Shown here: piece by piece, positions 17,431 to 26,645 of the stretch
Numbering within the stretch: position 1 is the stretch's first letter
How the letters are laid out: each line of letters starts with the position of its first letter
Origin: Microbacterium sp. CSI-V
GTDB taxonomy: Bacteria > Actinomycetota > Actinomycetes > Actinomycetales > Microbacteriaceae
NCBI RefSeq assembly: GCF_001984105.1
Contig: NZ_MTQM01000007.1
Location: 496,001 to 560,000 of the forward strand
Direction of reading: 5' to 3'
Length of the DNA: 64,000 nucleotides
The notes under the pieces: generated by a model
What the model saw: the letters and a program-made list of their open reading frames with translations, nothing else
Databases searched by the model: none
Told to the model about the DNA's origin: nothing
Position numbers and translations under genes: made by a program

Positions 17431-19866
17431 TCAGACCTTCGAGATCGGCGCGATCTTGACGAGGAGCTTCTTCGCGCCGACGGTGTCGAAGCGCACGTGC
17501 GCCACCCTCTTCGCGCCCTCACCGGTGATGGCATCCACGCGTCCTTCTCCGAAGTCGTCGTGACGGATGCGATCGCCGGCGGCCAGCTCCATGTCGCCGT
17601 TGTCGCGGACCTTCGCCGGAATGCGGTTCGGGAACTTGCTCGGGTCGGCGGGGGCCCGCTTCGGCAGGGGCACGAGGTCGTCGCCGTAGCGGCTGCCGCC
17701 CGTGGTCTGGCCGGGGCGCCGCCCGCGAGCGTTCAGCGCGCGCGACTGCATCCCCCCGCGGCCGTTGACGTCTCCGGGCGACTGGCGCCAGTCGATGAGA
17801 TCGGCGGGGATCTCCTGCAGGAACCGGCTGGGCATCGCGACCGTGACCTCGCCGAACTGAGCGCGGGTCATCGCGAGCGAGACGTGCAGGCGCTTGCGGG
17901 CGCGGGTGATGCCCACGTAGAACAGGCGTCGCTCCTCCTGCGGTCCGCCCGGCTCGTTCGCCGAGATGCGGTGCGGGAGCAGGTCTTCCTCGACGCCCGT
18001 GAGGAAGACCGCGTCGTACTCGAGGCCCTTCGCGGTGTGCAGGGTCATGAGCGAGACCGAGCCGGATGCGTCGTCGAGGTCGTCGGCATCCGCCACGAGC
18101 GTCACCTCGGTGAGGAAGTCGATGATCGTGCCCTCGGGGTTGTTGCGCGCGAACTCGCGGGTCACCGCGACGAGCTCGTCGAGGTTCTCGAGGCGGGCTT
18201 CGTCTTGCGGGTCTTTGCTGGCGCGCAGCGCGTCGAAGTATCCGCTCTTGTTGAGCAGCAGCGTGAGCCCCTCGGTCACGGAGGTGGAGGGGGCGAGCTC
18301 ACCGGATGCCGGGAGCATCACGGCCGTGGCCTCGCTCAGCACCGCGTCGAGCTGATCGATCGCCTTCTGCAGCTTCGGACCGACACCGAGCTGGGCCGAG
18401 TTGGCGAGGGCGTCGCGGAACGTGATGTCGTGCTCGGCCGCGTAGCGGGCGATCGCCGTCTCGGTCACGTCGCCGATGCCGCGGCGCGGGCGGTTGAGGA
18501 TGCGCCGCAGTGCCATCGAGTCGGCCGGGTTGGCGACCGCCACGAGGTAGGCCAGGGCGTCCTTGATCTCGGCGCGCTCGTAGAACTTCGTGCCGCCCAT
18601 GATCTTGTAGGGCACGGCGGAGCGGATGAAGATCTCTTCCAGCGCACGGGACTGCGAGTTGGTGCGGTAGAACACCGCCATCTGGGAGTAGTCGACGCCC
18701 TTGCGGTGCAGCGACTCGATCTCGTCGGCCACGAACTGCGCCTCGTCGTGCTGCGAGTACCCGGTGAACCCGATGATCGGATCGCCGGCTCCGACGTCGG
18801 TCCACAGCTTCTTGTCTTTGCGGTCGAAGTTGTTCGAGATGACCGCGTTGGCCGCCGAGAGGATGTTCTGTGTGGAGCGGTAGTTCTGCTCGAGGAGCAC
18901 GACCTTGGCTCCGGGGTAGTCGCGTTCGAACTCGCTGATGTTGCGGATGTCGGCGCCGCGGAAGGCATAGATCGACTGATCGGAGTCACCGACCACGGTG
19001 AGCGACGCCCCGCTCTCCGCCTCCGGCTCGGCGTCGAAGATCATCATCCCGCCGCCGGCCGACATCGGTTCGGCGTCGCTGCCGGGCGGACGGGTCAGCT
19101 CGTGGATGAGCGCGTACTGGGCGTGGTTGGTGTCCTGGTACTCGTCGACCAGGATGTGCCGGAACCGCTTGCGGTAGACGTCGGCCACCTGCGGGAACGC
19201 GCGGAAGAGATAGACGGTCTGGGCGATGAGATCGTCGAAGTCGAAGGCGTTGGCCCGCTGCAGCTCGCGCTGGTACGAGCCGAAGATCTCGACGAACACG
19301 CGCTCTGCCGGGTCGCTCATGTTGGCGGACCGCGCGTAGGACTCGGCATCCGCCAACTCGTTCTTCAGCTTCGAGATGCGACTCTGCGTGCCGGCGGGGG
19401 TGAGACCGAACGCATCGCCCTCGTGCTCTTTGACGAGGCGTTTGATGAGCGCGCGGGAGTCTCCCGAGTCGTAGATCGTGAATGCCTTCGTGAAGCCGAA
19501 CTGCTGCGCCTCGCGCCGCAGGATGCGCACACACGCCGAGTGGAAGGTCGAGATCCACATGCCGTCGGCCCGCTGACCGATGAGGCTGTGCACGCGCTCA
19601 CGCATTTCACCCGCGGCCTTGTTGGTGAAGGTGATCGCGAGGATCTGACTCGGGTACGCCTCGCGCGTCCGCAGCAGCGAAGCGATGCGGCGCGTCAGCA
19701 CGCTGGTCTTGCCCGACCCGGCTCCCGCCACGATGAGCAGCGCCTGCCCGCGGTAGGTCACGGCCTCGCGTTGCGGCCCGTTCAACCCTTCGAGCAGGTC
19801 GGCGTCGGGGCGGGCGTCCGCCGGGGCGGAGCCGCCGACGATGAGGGGGGTGGAGGCGTCGGTCAT
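17431..19866 (-). CDS. pcrA: ATP-dependent DNA helicase PcrA/UvrD
   Basis: 811-residue superfamily 1A helicase that unwinds DNA 3'-5' in excision repair and conflict resolution. Walker A GAGSGKT is near residue 50. The DEYQDTNHAQYALIH Walker B, VVGDSDQSIYAFRGA, LEQNYRS, TLHTAKGLEYDAVF and FYVGITRAR motifs are all present. The C-terminal ~50 residues (DRIRHDDFGEGRV, then KLLVKIAPISKV) form the Tudor-like RNA-polymerase-interacting module. Start ATG 19866: TAGACT upstream leaves only a short leader. An upstream frame extension is antisense to other sequence and is rejected. Flanked by SseB and a surface-protein gene. Confidence 0.96.
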   Translation of the reverse strand: MTDASTPLIVGGSAPADARPDADLLEGLNGPQREAVTYRGQALLIVAGAGSGKTSVLTRRIASLLRTREAYPSQILAITFTNKAAGEMRERVHSLIGQRADGMWISTFHSACVRILRREAQQFGFTKAFTIYDSGDSRALIKRLVKEHEGDAFGLTPAGTQSRISKLKNELADAESYARSANMSDPAERVFVEIFGSYQRELQRANAFDFDDLIAQTVYLFRAFPQVADVYRKRFRHILVDEYQDTNHAQYALIHELTRPPGSDAEPMSAGGGMMIFDAEPEAESGASLTVVGDSDQSIYAFRGADIRNISEFERDYPGAKVVLLEQNYRSTQNILSAANAVISNNFDRKDKKLWTDVGAGDPIIGFTGYSQHDEAQFVADEIESLHRKGVDYSQMAVFYRTNSQSRALEEIFIRSAVPYKIMGGTKFYERAEIKDALAYLVAVANPADSMALRRILNRPRRGIGDVTETAIARYAAEHDITFRDALANSAQLGVGPKLQKAIDQLDAVLSEATAVMLPASGELAPSTSVTEGLTLLLNKSGYFDALRASKDPQDEARLENLDELVAVTREFARNNPEGTIIDFLTEVTLVADADDLDDASGSVSLMTLHTAKGLEYDAVFLTGVEEDLLPHRISANEPGGPQEERRLFYVGITRARKRLHVSLAMTRAQFGEVTVAMPSRFLQEIPADLIDWRQSPGDVNGRGGMQSRALNARGRRPGQTTGGSRYGDDLVPLPKRAPADPSKFPNRIPAKVRDNGDMELAAGDRIRHDDFGEGRVDAITGEGAKRVAHVRFDTVGAKKLLVKIAPISKV

Positions 19867-19946
19867 GTCGATGACAAGTCTAGGCGGGGGCTCCGACACC
19901 CCGCCCCGGTGCGGTGCCGCCGCAAGGACGGCACCGCACCCGGAGG

Positions 19947-22900
19947 TCAGACGCCGGCGCGCCGACGACGCACGGCCACCAGGACGATCCCGGCCACCAG
20001 CAGGATGCCACCCGCCACGGCCGCCCAGACCGCCGTGACCGCGCCGGTCGACGCCAGCGCGTCCGCCTTCTGCCCGGTCGAGGCAGCGGGCGACGACGAC
20101 GCCGAGGGAGCGGCCGACGACGTCTCCGACGGCTGCGCGGTCGCGGTCGTCTCCGGCGTCGGGGTGGAGTCCGGAGTCGGCTCGGGGGTGGGAGTGGGCT
20201 CGGGTGTCGGGTCCACCGGGCCCGCGACGGCGGGCAGCGAACCCACGCGGAGCGCCCCCTGCGCGACACCGTCGGTGAACCACCACGCGGATCGCGTGGA
20301 TGCTTCACCGAGAGCCACCGGCAGCGTGGCGAAGCCCTCGTTGTTGGTGTCGGGCAGGCCCGCCGGGCGCGAGACGCGCACGAGACCCGGCGTGTCCGTG
20401 CCGTTGAGCGTCACCTGGACCCCGTCGCCGTGGCATCCGTCGTCGCACATCGCCCACAGCACCCCGAGAGCCGTGTCCCAGTCCAGGGCCATGACGGCCG
20501 GGAGGCCGGGCACGATCTCGGCGACGAGCACGTGCGTGCCGTCGGCGTTCAACGCGAAGGCGTACACGTGGCCGTTGTCCTCCATCGCCGTGAAGAACAG
20601 CCCGTCGCCGTGTCCGGGGTAACGCGCGGGGTCGTAGAGCGCGCCGGTGTTCCGGTCGACGAGCGTCGTCTCCAGGTCGGCATCCGAGATCCACTCGACG
20701 GCCTCGAGCCCGACGTTGGCGGCCACCGCCGGGAGGGATGCCGTGAGGTCCCACTCCTGGCTGGCGACGACGTCGGGTCCGGGCGCGTTCGGGTCGACCT
20801 TGAGCACGGTGTTGCGGTTCACGCCCTTCGCGCTGTTGTCGCGCTCGGTCGCGAGGTACACGAAGCCGTCACCGGCGACCGTGATGCCCTCGGCATCCGG
20901 CCCCGCCGCCCCGGCGTTGCCGGCATCCTTCGGGAAGCGAGCGCGCCTGCCGTTCTCCCATCCCGCGACGGGGGTGGCCGAACCGTCCGCCGCGACGGCG
21001 AGCTTCCAGAAGGTCCCGGTGCCGTTGTCGACCGCCCAGAGGAACGTGCCGTCCGCCGTCACCTGGCTGTCCAGGCCCGAGCTGTCCGAGAGGAAGGTGG
21101 GGGCCGTGTCGACCACGCGCGTCTCGGGCGCACCGGGCCACTCGACCGCCGGGGCCTCGCAGACGTTGGCGGCGCCCTTGGTCACGGCGAACGTCACCGC
21201 GAAGACGCCCGTGGTGTCGGGGCAGCGGCCCCACGTGGTCGCGGCGTGCGCCGTCCAGGACGTGGAGTCGATGAGCGTGTCGCCCTCGAACAGGCGCACG
21301 GTGTCCGCCCCGCCGAGCCCGAAACCGAGGTCGGCCCGCTCCACCACGATGTAGCCGTGGGCGGCCAGCGTGGAGCCCGCGGGGAGCGTGTAGACGTGCG
21401 TGTCGTCGTCGTCCTTCAGCACGAGGCCCGCGGCATCCACCGCCGAGCCGGTCGGGTTCACCAGCTCGATCCAGTCGTCGGACGATCCGCCGTCGGACTC
21501 GACCTCGTTGATGCGAACGGGGCTGCCGCAGGCGTTGGGGAATCCCTTGGTCGACAGGGCGACGTCGCGCAGTTCGCCCACGCCGTCGGGGCAGCGCGCG
21601 TAGACACCCTGCGCGTGAGCGGTCCACGAGTACTCGACGACGGTGAGGCCCGACGCGTTCCGGATCGTCGCCGTGTCGGCACCGCCGAGGCCGAACGAGA
21701 AGTGGATGCCACCGTCGAAGACGAAGCGTCCCCCCGGGGCGAGCACGGTGCCGGCGGGCACCGGGGTCGTGTCGGCCACGTGTCCGACGGGGTCGTTGTC
21801 GACGAGGGTCCAGCCCGAGATGTCGACGGGAGCGGACTCGTTGTTGACGATCTCGACCCAGTCCGTCGCGTCGCCGTTGGACTCGACCTCGTTGATCACG
21901 ACGTCGGGGAGGACGCACTCGTTCGCCGCGCCCGGAGTCGGACGCGCGAGCACGAACGCGCCCACGCCGTCGGGGCAGCGGGCGAGTGTCGCCGCGGCGG
22001 CGTCGCCGTCGATCGCGGCGTGGCCCTGCCAGGGCAGCGTGTCGTCGACGAGGGCGCCGGTCGGGTCGAAGAGCCGGATGCGGTCGGCGCTGCCGATCCC
22101 GATCGGGTCGCGGAAGGCGGTGCGCACTCCCCCGACGAGGCCCTCAGTGGCCTCGTCGACGACGAGGAATCCGCCCGCGGAGAGCGTGGTACCGGGGAGG
22201 AAGGTCCAACGGTGGTCGTCGGAGTTGTCGCGCAGCTCGTACCCCGTGAGGTCGAACGCCGTGCCGCCGGGGTTGTACAGCTCGACCCAGTCCGCCGGCT
22301 GCGAGTCGACCTCGTTGAGCCGGACGCTCGCGGGAACGGTCGGTGCGGCGCAGACGTTCGACGATCCCAGCGTCACCTCGGTGGCCGGCGCCCAGGCACC
22401 GGTTCCGTCGGGGCAGCGGGCCCAGGTCGCCAGGGCGGCGGTGTTGGTGTACGCGTACGAGTCGACGACGGTACCGGCCGCGTCGTAGAGCACGACCTCG
22501 TCACCCTTGCCGAGGCCGAAGGAGAAGTCGGTCCCGTTGACCAGCACGAGGAAGGCGTTCGGCGCCAGCACCGTCCCCGCGGCGATCGTGCCGAACTCGC
22601 TGCGCTTCTCGTCGCTGACCTTCCATCCGCCGATGTCGACCGGGGAGGAGCTGGAGTTGTACAGCTCGATGCTGTCGGACGCCACGCCCGAGACCGCGTC
22701 GTAGACGATCTCGTTGACGACGACGTCCGAAGTCGGCGCGGGGCCGGACGTCGGGGTCGACGTCGGCGACGGGCTCGGCGAGGGCGTCGACGTTCCGAAG
22801 GTGTTCGCGGCGCCCTTGGTGGGCTCGGCGGTCTCGGTCCACTCGGGTGAGCCGCCCGGGTTGTAGCCGTAGGTGGTCGCCGCGTGCGCCGTCCACGAGC

Positions 22901-23276
22901 GCGAGTCGACGAGCGCGCCGCTCGCGTCGAACAGTCGGGCGGAGTCGTTGGCGCCGAGGCCGAAGTCGAAGTTGCCGACACCGCCCTTCTCGTCGATGAC
23001 GTAGACGCCCCCGGCCGGAACCGACGCGTCGGCGCCGAAGACGAACGCGTGCGTGTCGTCGGAGTCCTTGAAGGTGTAGCCGGCGAGCGAGATCGGCGAC
23101 GATGACGTGTTGATGAACTCCACCCAGTCGCCGGGAGTACCGCCGCTGGACTCGACTTCACTGATGTGGATGCCACCGGGCTCGGCGGCGAGCGACGGCA
23201 GGGGCAGAGCGACGACGGTGGCGGCGCAGACGGCGCTCGCCGCCGCGGCCGCGAGGGCACGACGCAGGGTCGACAT
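19947..23276 (-). CDS. Secreted LAXTG protein with five lamin-tail domains and an esterase/phytase-like domain
   Basis: 1109 residues. A signal peptide (to ~residue 30, SLAA) leads to five lamin-tail (LTD) domains. Each starts with a xINEVxSxG/DWVE or WIE/x-N block followed by a D-x-x-G-x-x-L/V-x-D motif (~30-600). An esterase-like/phytase-like beta-propeller region follows (with GPDAEGITV, NRNTVLKVDPN and ALDWDTALGVLW). A Pro/Thr-rich stalk (PTPEPTPTPEP), then LASTG, a hydrophobic span and RRRRAG complete the LAXTG sorting signal. GGAG ribosome site before ATG 23276. LTD domains are linked to nuclease-type or matrix proteins elsewhere; the role here is unknown. Confidence 0.88.
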   Translation of the reverse strand: MSTLRRALAAAAASAVCAATVVALPLPSLAAEPGGIHISEVESSGGTPGDWVEFINTSSSPISLAGYTFKDSDDTHAFVFGADASVPAGGVYVIDEKGGVGNFDFGLGANDSARLFDASGALVDSRSWTAHAATTYGYNPGGSPEWTETAEPTKGAANTFGTSTPSPSPSPTSTPTSGPAPTSDVVVNEIVYDAVSGVASDSIELYNSSSSPVDIGGWKVSDEKRSEFGTIAAGTVLAPNAFLVLVNGTDFSFGLGKGDEVVLYDAAGTVVDSYAYTNTAALATWARCPDGTGAWAPATEVTLGSSNVCAAPTVPASVRLNEVDSQPADWVELYNPGGTAFDLTGYELRDNSDDHRWTFLPGTTLSAGGFLVVDEATEGLVGGVRTAFRDPIGIGSADRIRLFDPTGALVDDTLPWQGHAAIDGDAAAATLARCPDGVGAFVLARPTPGAANECVLPDVVINEVESNGDATDWVEIVNNESAPVDISGWTLVDNDPVGHVADTTPVPAGTVLAPGGRFVFDGGIHFSFGLGGADTATIRNASGLTVVEYSWTAHAQGVYARCPDGVGELRDVALSTKGFPNACGSPVRINEVESDGGSSDDWIELVNPTGSAVDAAGLVLKDDDDTHVYTLPAGSTLAAHGYIVVERADLGFGLGGADTVRLFEGDTLIDSTSWTAHAATTWGRCPDTTGVFAVTFAVTKGAANVCEAPAVEWPGAPETRVVDTAPTFLSDSSGLDSQVTADGTFLWAVDNGTGTFWKLAVAADGSATPVAGWENGRRARFPKDAGNAGAAGPDAEGITVAGDGFVYLATERDNSAKGVNRNTVLKVDPNAPGPDVVASQEWDLTASLPAVAANVGLEAVEWISDADLETTLVDRNTGALYDPARYPGHGDGLFFTAMEDNGHVYAFALNADGTHVLVAEIVPGLPAVMALDWDTALGVLWAMCDDGCHGDGVQVTLNGTDTPGLVRVSRPAGLPDTNNEGFATLPVALGEASTRSAWWFTDGVAQGALRVGSLPAVAGPVDPTPEPTPTPEPTPDSTPTPETTATAQPSETSSAAPSASSSPAASTGQKADALASTGAVTAVWAAVAGGILLVAGIVLVAVRRRRAGV

Positions 23277-23421
23277 GACACTCCTCGGGGATCGGGTCCT
23301 GTCACTGCACCACGCACGGGTGGACCGGAACGTCCTAGACGGTGTGCAGGAGGTGAACAGTCGGTCCGACACCGATCATCGGCATCCGGAGATGCGCCGA
23401 TGAGCACGAGAGAATGAGAGC

Positions 23422-23829
23422 ATGCGCCTGATCCTCAACATCCTGTGGCTCGTCCTCTCGGGGTTCTGGCTGTTCCTCGGCTACCTCGCAGCCGGGATCG
23501 TGCTCTGCATCCTGATCCTCACGATCCCGTGGGGCATCGCGTCGTTCCGGATCGGTTTCTACGCGCTGTGGCCGTTCGGACGCGAGATCGTCGCGAAGCC
23601 CACCGCGGGCGTCGGATCCTTCCTCGGGAACGTCGTGTGGGTCATCCTCGCCGGGTGGTGGCTCGCCCTCGAGCACATCGTCACCGGACTTCTGCTGTGC
23701 ATCACGATCATCGGCATCCCGCTCGGGATCGCGAACTTCAAGCTCGTGCCGGTGTCGCTGATGCCGCTCGGCAAAGAGGTCCGCGACATCCGTCGCGGCG
23801 GCCCGTTCGACCGGACGCTCGCGGGCTGA
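23422..23829 (+). CDS. YccF-family inner-membrane protein
   Basis: 135 residues with four predicted membrane spans. It matches the YccF/DUF307 layout: two spans, the ILTIPWGIASFR motif, ALWPFGREIV, then a second copy of the motif (ITIIGIPLGIANFK) and a final VSLMPLGKEV. No assigned biochemical function; a small membrane protein possibly linked to envelope stress. A GAGAAT element lies 6 nt before ATG 23422, suggesting a leaderless start. Convergent with the next gene (3-nt gap). Confidence 0.85.
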   Translation: MRLILNILWLVLSGFWLFLGYLAAGIVLCILILTIPWGIASFRIGFYALWPFGREIVAKPTAGVGSFLGNVVWVILAGWWLALEHIVTGLLLCITIIGIPLGIANFKLVPVSLMPLGKEVRDIRRGGPFDRTLAG

Positions 23830-23832
23830 CCC

Positions 23833-24783
23833 TCAGGACGACGAGACGCGCCGCCGCCGCTCCTCCGCCCTAAGGGGCAGAGCGAGGACGATACCGGCGA
23901 TGGTCATGAGCGCCGCGACGACCGCGGCGACGACGAGGGCCTCGGTGGGGAATCGCGTGTCGTACAGACCCGTCATCCGAGCGAGGTGCCACGGCAGCAC
24001 CCCGATCTGACTGTTCCACCCGCGGAGAGCCTCGGTCGCACCGATCACCGCGGCGGTCGCCGTGGGCAACGCGAACACGGCCCCCACCCCCGCGAGGGCG
24101 ACTCCCGCCGCGCGGCGCCGACCCAGCTGCGGCTCGAGCGACCACCCGGCGACGACGAACACCCAGCCGACGAGGCCGAGCACGATCGCGAGGTAGAGCA
24201 CCCGAACCGTGCCGATGCTCCAGAGCGTGGGCCACACGCCCTCCGGTCCCGAGAACGAGAGCGCGGCCAGGGTCACGATGCAGCGCAGCACGAGGGCGCC
24301 GCCGACCGCGGCGATGACCGGCCACGGCGAGCGCGTTCCCAGAAGCAGCCGGACGGCGAGGGCGAACACGAGCCACCCCGCGACGGCGAGCACGACGCTT
24401 CCGACCCCGTCGCCGCGCGCCTGGGTGATGCGCGTCGCCACGAGCAGGACACCGGGGATGAGGATCATGAACCAGCGGTCGAGCGGAAGGACGCCCAGCG
24501 TCGACTCGCGGGCACGCCAGGGACGGGTCGACGCGATCCACGTCGCGCGGGCGGCGGCGGCCCCGGGCCGTCCGACCAGTCGCGTCCGAGCCGCGAGCAT
24601 GCCGATCACGACCCACGCCACCGCGAGGACCAGCAACACGCGGGCGACCCACTCGGTCGCACCGTCGACCTCGATCGGCATCCGGGTGAACGGATCGACC
24701 AGCAGTGCCAGCACGACACCGATGATGAGGAGCACAGCGACGGTCCCCAGGGCCAGGATGCCTCGTCCCGCCGTCGTCGCCAT
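23833..24783 (-). CDS. Polytopic membrane protein of unknown function
   Basis: 316 residues with about eight hydrophobic spans and short loops, ending in a basic tail (RAEERRRRVSSS). No motif I recognise. The N-terminal segment contains DPFTRMP and a loop with GRPGAAAARATW. ATG 24783 lies 6 nt after TAACGT, so probably leaderless. Convergent with YccF by 3 nt. It may be a small-molecule transporter or a structural membrane protein; no context clarifies this. Confidence 0.6.
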   Translation of the reverse strand: MATTAGRGILALGTVAVLLIIGVVLALLVDPFTRMPIEVDGATEWVARVLLVLAVAWVVIGMLAARTRLVGRPGAAAARATWIASTRPWRARESTLGVLPLDRWFMILIPGVLLVATRITQARGDGVGSVVLAVAGWLVFALAVRLLLGTRSPWPVIAAVGGALVLRCIVTLAALSFSGPEGVWPTLWSIGTVRVLYLAIVLGLVGWVFVVAGWSLEPQLGRRRAAGVALAGVGAVFALPTATAAVIGATEALRGWNSQIGVLPWHLARMTGLYDTRFPTEALVVAAVVAALMTIAGIVLALPLRAEERRRRVSSS

Positions 24784-24842
24784 GCACCCACGTTACCCGC
24801 CGTTGCGGGGCGCTTCCGCCGCCCGCGGCACCGGGCCCGGCG

Positions 24843-25211
24843 TCACGCGCGGTCGTGAAGCGTGACGTGATAGCCGTCGGGGTCGGCGAAGGCGAATGTG
24901 CGGCCGAACGGACCGTCGACGGGTGCGGCGACGATGCGGTGGCCGCCGTCGACGAGCGCATCGTGGATCGCCTGGGCGTCGGTGGCGTGGAGCCACACCG
25001 CGACGCCGACACCCGGCTGCGCGACGGCGGCGAGGTCGGTGCCGGGAACGAGGTCGCGAAGGGCGAACGCGATCGGGGCGGTATCGAACACCACCGCGTG
25101 CGGCGGCCCCGCGGGCGAGCGCACGAGACCCAGGTACTGCTCGTAGAACGCGCGGGAGGCATCGAGGTCGCGCACCTGCAGGGAGAGGAAGTCGGGGCCG
25201 GTGACGGGCAT
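24843..25211 (-). CDS. VOC/glyoxalase-bleomycin resistance family protein
   Basis: 122 residues with the two-beta-alpha-beta-beta-beta layout of VOC proteins: LSLQVRDLDASRAFYEQYLG, then IHDALVDGGHRI and FADPDGYHVTLHD. Conserved His/Glu positions suggest metal binding. These are dioxygenases, glyoxalases or drug-binding proteins; substrate unknown. It is divergent from a MarR regulator. Two copies of TGTCAG-N4-CTGACA in the 55-bp gap would let MarR control both genes. Confidence 0.85.
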   Translation of the reverse strand: MPVTGPDFLSLQVRDLDASRAFYEQYLGLVRSPAGPPHAVVFDTAPIAFALRDLVPGTDLAAVAQPGVGVAVWLHATDAQAIHDALVDGGHRIVAAPVDGPFGRTFAFADPDGYHVTLHDRA

Positions 25212-25226
25212 GGGTTCCTTCTTTCG

Positions 25227-25242
25227 TGTCAGTTTTCTGACA
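25227..25242. promoter_or_regulatory. TGTCAG-N4-CTGACA dyad 1, candidate MarR operator
   Basis: Perfect 6-nt arms around TTTT, in the middle of the divergent VOC/MarR spacer. One more pair (G/C) extends it on each side to 25226-25243. A second copy starts 25 bp downstream. Two identical palindromes between divergent genes are typical of MarR dimer sites; the protein assignment is inferred from adjacency. Confidence 0.6.
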
Positions 25243-25251
25243 CGAAGCGTA

Positions 25252-25267
25252 TGTCAGAATACTGACA
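25252..25267. promoter_or_regulatory. TGTCAG-N4-CTGACA dyad 2, overlapping the MarR start codon
   Basis: Perfect 6-nt arms around AATA; the final A is the first base of the MarR start codon at 25267. A bound dimer would cover the start of its own gene, so autorepression is likely. It is paired with dyad 1 at a 25-bp spacing. Confidence 0.6.
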
Positions 25268-25707
25268 TGGCGCAAGAGGTGATCAACCTGGACAGCTCGC
25301 TCGGCTATCTCTTGAAGGAGGCGGCGAGCGCCCTGCGGGCCGCGATGGAAGACGTCCTCCGCCCACTGGGCATGACGATCACGCACTACTCCTGCCTCGA
25401 GCTCCTCGCCCAACGCCCCGGTTCGTCGAACTCCGATCTCGCTCGCGGCGCGTTCGTCACCCGTCAGTCGATGAACGTCCTTCTGCAATCCCTCGAGCGC
25501 GATGGCGTGGTGGAGCGCCCGGCGACGGCACCCTCGGGCAAAACCCTCCCGACCCGCCTCACCGAGAAGGGGCGCCGCGACCTCGCGGAGGCGAGCGCCG
25601 CCGTGCGGTCGGTCGAACGCCGCATGCTGGGCGGAATGACGGATGCCGAGCAGGCGGCGGCACGGGCGGCGTTGCGCTCGATGGTGCAGGCTCTGCGCCA
25701 GGACTGA
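25267..25707 (+). CDS. MarR-family transcriptional regulator
   Basis: 146 residues with the winged-helix core: an N-terminal helix bundle, HYSCLELLAQRPGSSNSDLARGAFVTRQSMNVLLQSLERDGVVERP, a beta wing, then the C-terminal dimerisation helix. These regulators sense phenolics, antibiotics or oxidants. ATG 25267 is preferred over upstream in-frame starts because the second operator dyad ends at it. It is divergent from the VOC gene, and the two likely form one regulated pair. Confidence 0.9.
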   Translation: MAQEVINLDSSLGYLLKEAASALRAAMEDVLRPLGMTITHYSCLELLAQRPGSSNSDLARGAFVTRQSMNVLLQSLERDGVVERPATAPSGKTLPTRLTEKGRRDLAEASAAVRSVERRMLGGMTDAEQAAARAALRSMVQALRQD

Positions 25708-25718
25708 CGCGTAACGCC

Positions 25719-25735
25719 GGATTGTGTAACAATCC
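25719..25735. promoter_or_regulatory. GGATTGT-N3-ACAATCC dyad, candidate GntR/FadR-type operator
   Basis: A perfect 7-nt inverted repeat around GTA. Its core TTGT-N3-ACAA fits the TNGTNNNACNA pattern of FadR-type GntR regulators. It lies just before ATG 25740 of the EamA gene, which is followed by an overlapping GntR gene. Operator role is inferred. Confidence 0.5.
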
Positions 25736-25739
25736 TTCC

Positions 25740-26645
25740 ATGCTTCCCGCCCTCGCGGTCCTCGCCGCCGCGCTCTGCTTCGCCACGACCGGCACGGCGC
25801 AGGCGCTCGCCGGCGTCGACGCCTCTCCCCTGGCCGTCGGCGCCGCGCGCATCGTGGTGGGCGGCGGCATCCTCGGGATCATCGCCCTGCTGCGGAGACG
25901 CCCGCGCCCGAGCGCCCGCACGGCGAAGGGTCCGACGGCGGTGCTCATCGCCGTCGGCGCCGCGGGAGTGCTGGCCTACCAGCCGTTGTTCTTCCTCGGC
26001 ACCCGCGAGAACGGCGTCGCCATCGGCACGGTCGTCGCTCTCGGCTCCGCCCCCATCGCGACGGGGATCGTGGATGCCGTCCGCTCGCGCCGCCTGCCGT
26101 CGGCCCGGTGGATGCTCGCCACCGCCGTCGCCCTCGCCGGCGTCGTCCTGGTGTCGGGGGTGACCGGCGGCGCTGTCGCCCTGGCCCCCGGCGGACTCCT
26201 CGCCTCCGCGGGCGCCGGGATGTCGTACGCCCTCTATACGGTGTGCGGAAAGGCGCTGATCGAGAGGGGGTGGGACTCCACGCGCGTCATGGGAACCGTC
26301 TTCGGTACCGCGGCCGTCGCGAGCGTCCCCGTGCTGCTCGCGGCCGGAACGTCGTGGCTCCTCACCCCGAACGGCCTCGCGCTCGCACTCTGGCTCGGCA
26401 TCGTCACCACCGCCGTCGCCTACCTGCTGTTCGGGTGGGGTCTGGCGCGGCTGACCGCCGTGACCGTGTCCACACTGACACTCGCCGAGCCTTTGGGGGC
26501 GACGATCCTCGGGCTCCTCGTGCTCCACGAGAACCTCACCGCCGTGAGCGCGATCGGCCTCGCGCTCATCGCGGTCGGGCTCGCCGTCGTGTCGGCTCCG
26601 TCCCGTCGACGTGAGAAGGTTCCGGATGCCACGGCCCCGGCGTGA
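25740..26645 (+). CDS. EamA/DMT-family transporter
   Basis: 301 residues, ten predicted membrane spans in two EamA repeats: ALCFATTGTAQALAG at the start and WGIVTT/AEPLGATILG-type motifs in the second half. Drug/metabolite exporter family; substrate unknown. ATG 25740 follows a near-palindromic operator. It overlaps the GntR gene by 20 bp, so the two are cotranscribed and coupled. Confidence 0.9.
   Translation: MLPALAVLAAALCFATTGTAQALAGVDASPLAVGAARIVVGGGILGIIALLRRRPRPSARTAKGPTAVLIAVGAAGVLAYQPLFFLGTRENGVAIGTVVALGSAPIATGIVDAVRSRRLPSARWMLATAVALAGVVLVSGVTGGAVALAPGGLLASAGAGMSYALYTVCGKALIERGWDSTRVMGTVFGTAAVASVPVLLAAGTSWLLTPNGLALALWLGIVTTAVAYLLFGWGLARLTAVTVSTLTLAEPLGATILGLLVLHENLTAVSAIGLALIAVGLAVVSAPSRRREKVPDATAPA

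Noticed and set aside
17374..20622. 1082-codon plus-strand open frame
   Set aside because: Antisense to the PcrA gene and the surface-protein tail; no recognisable domain.
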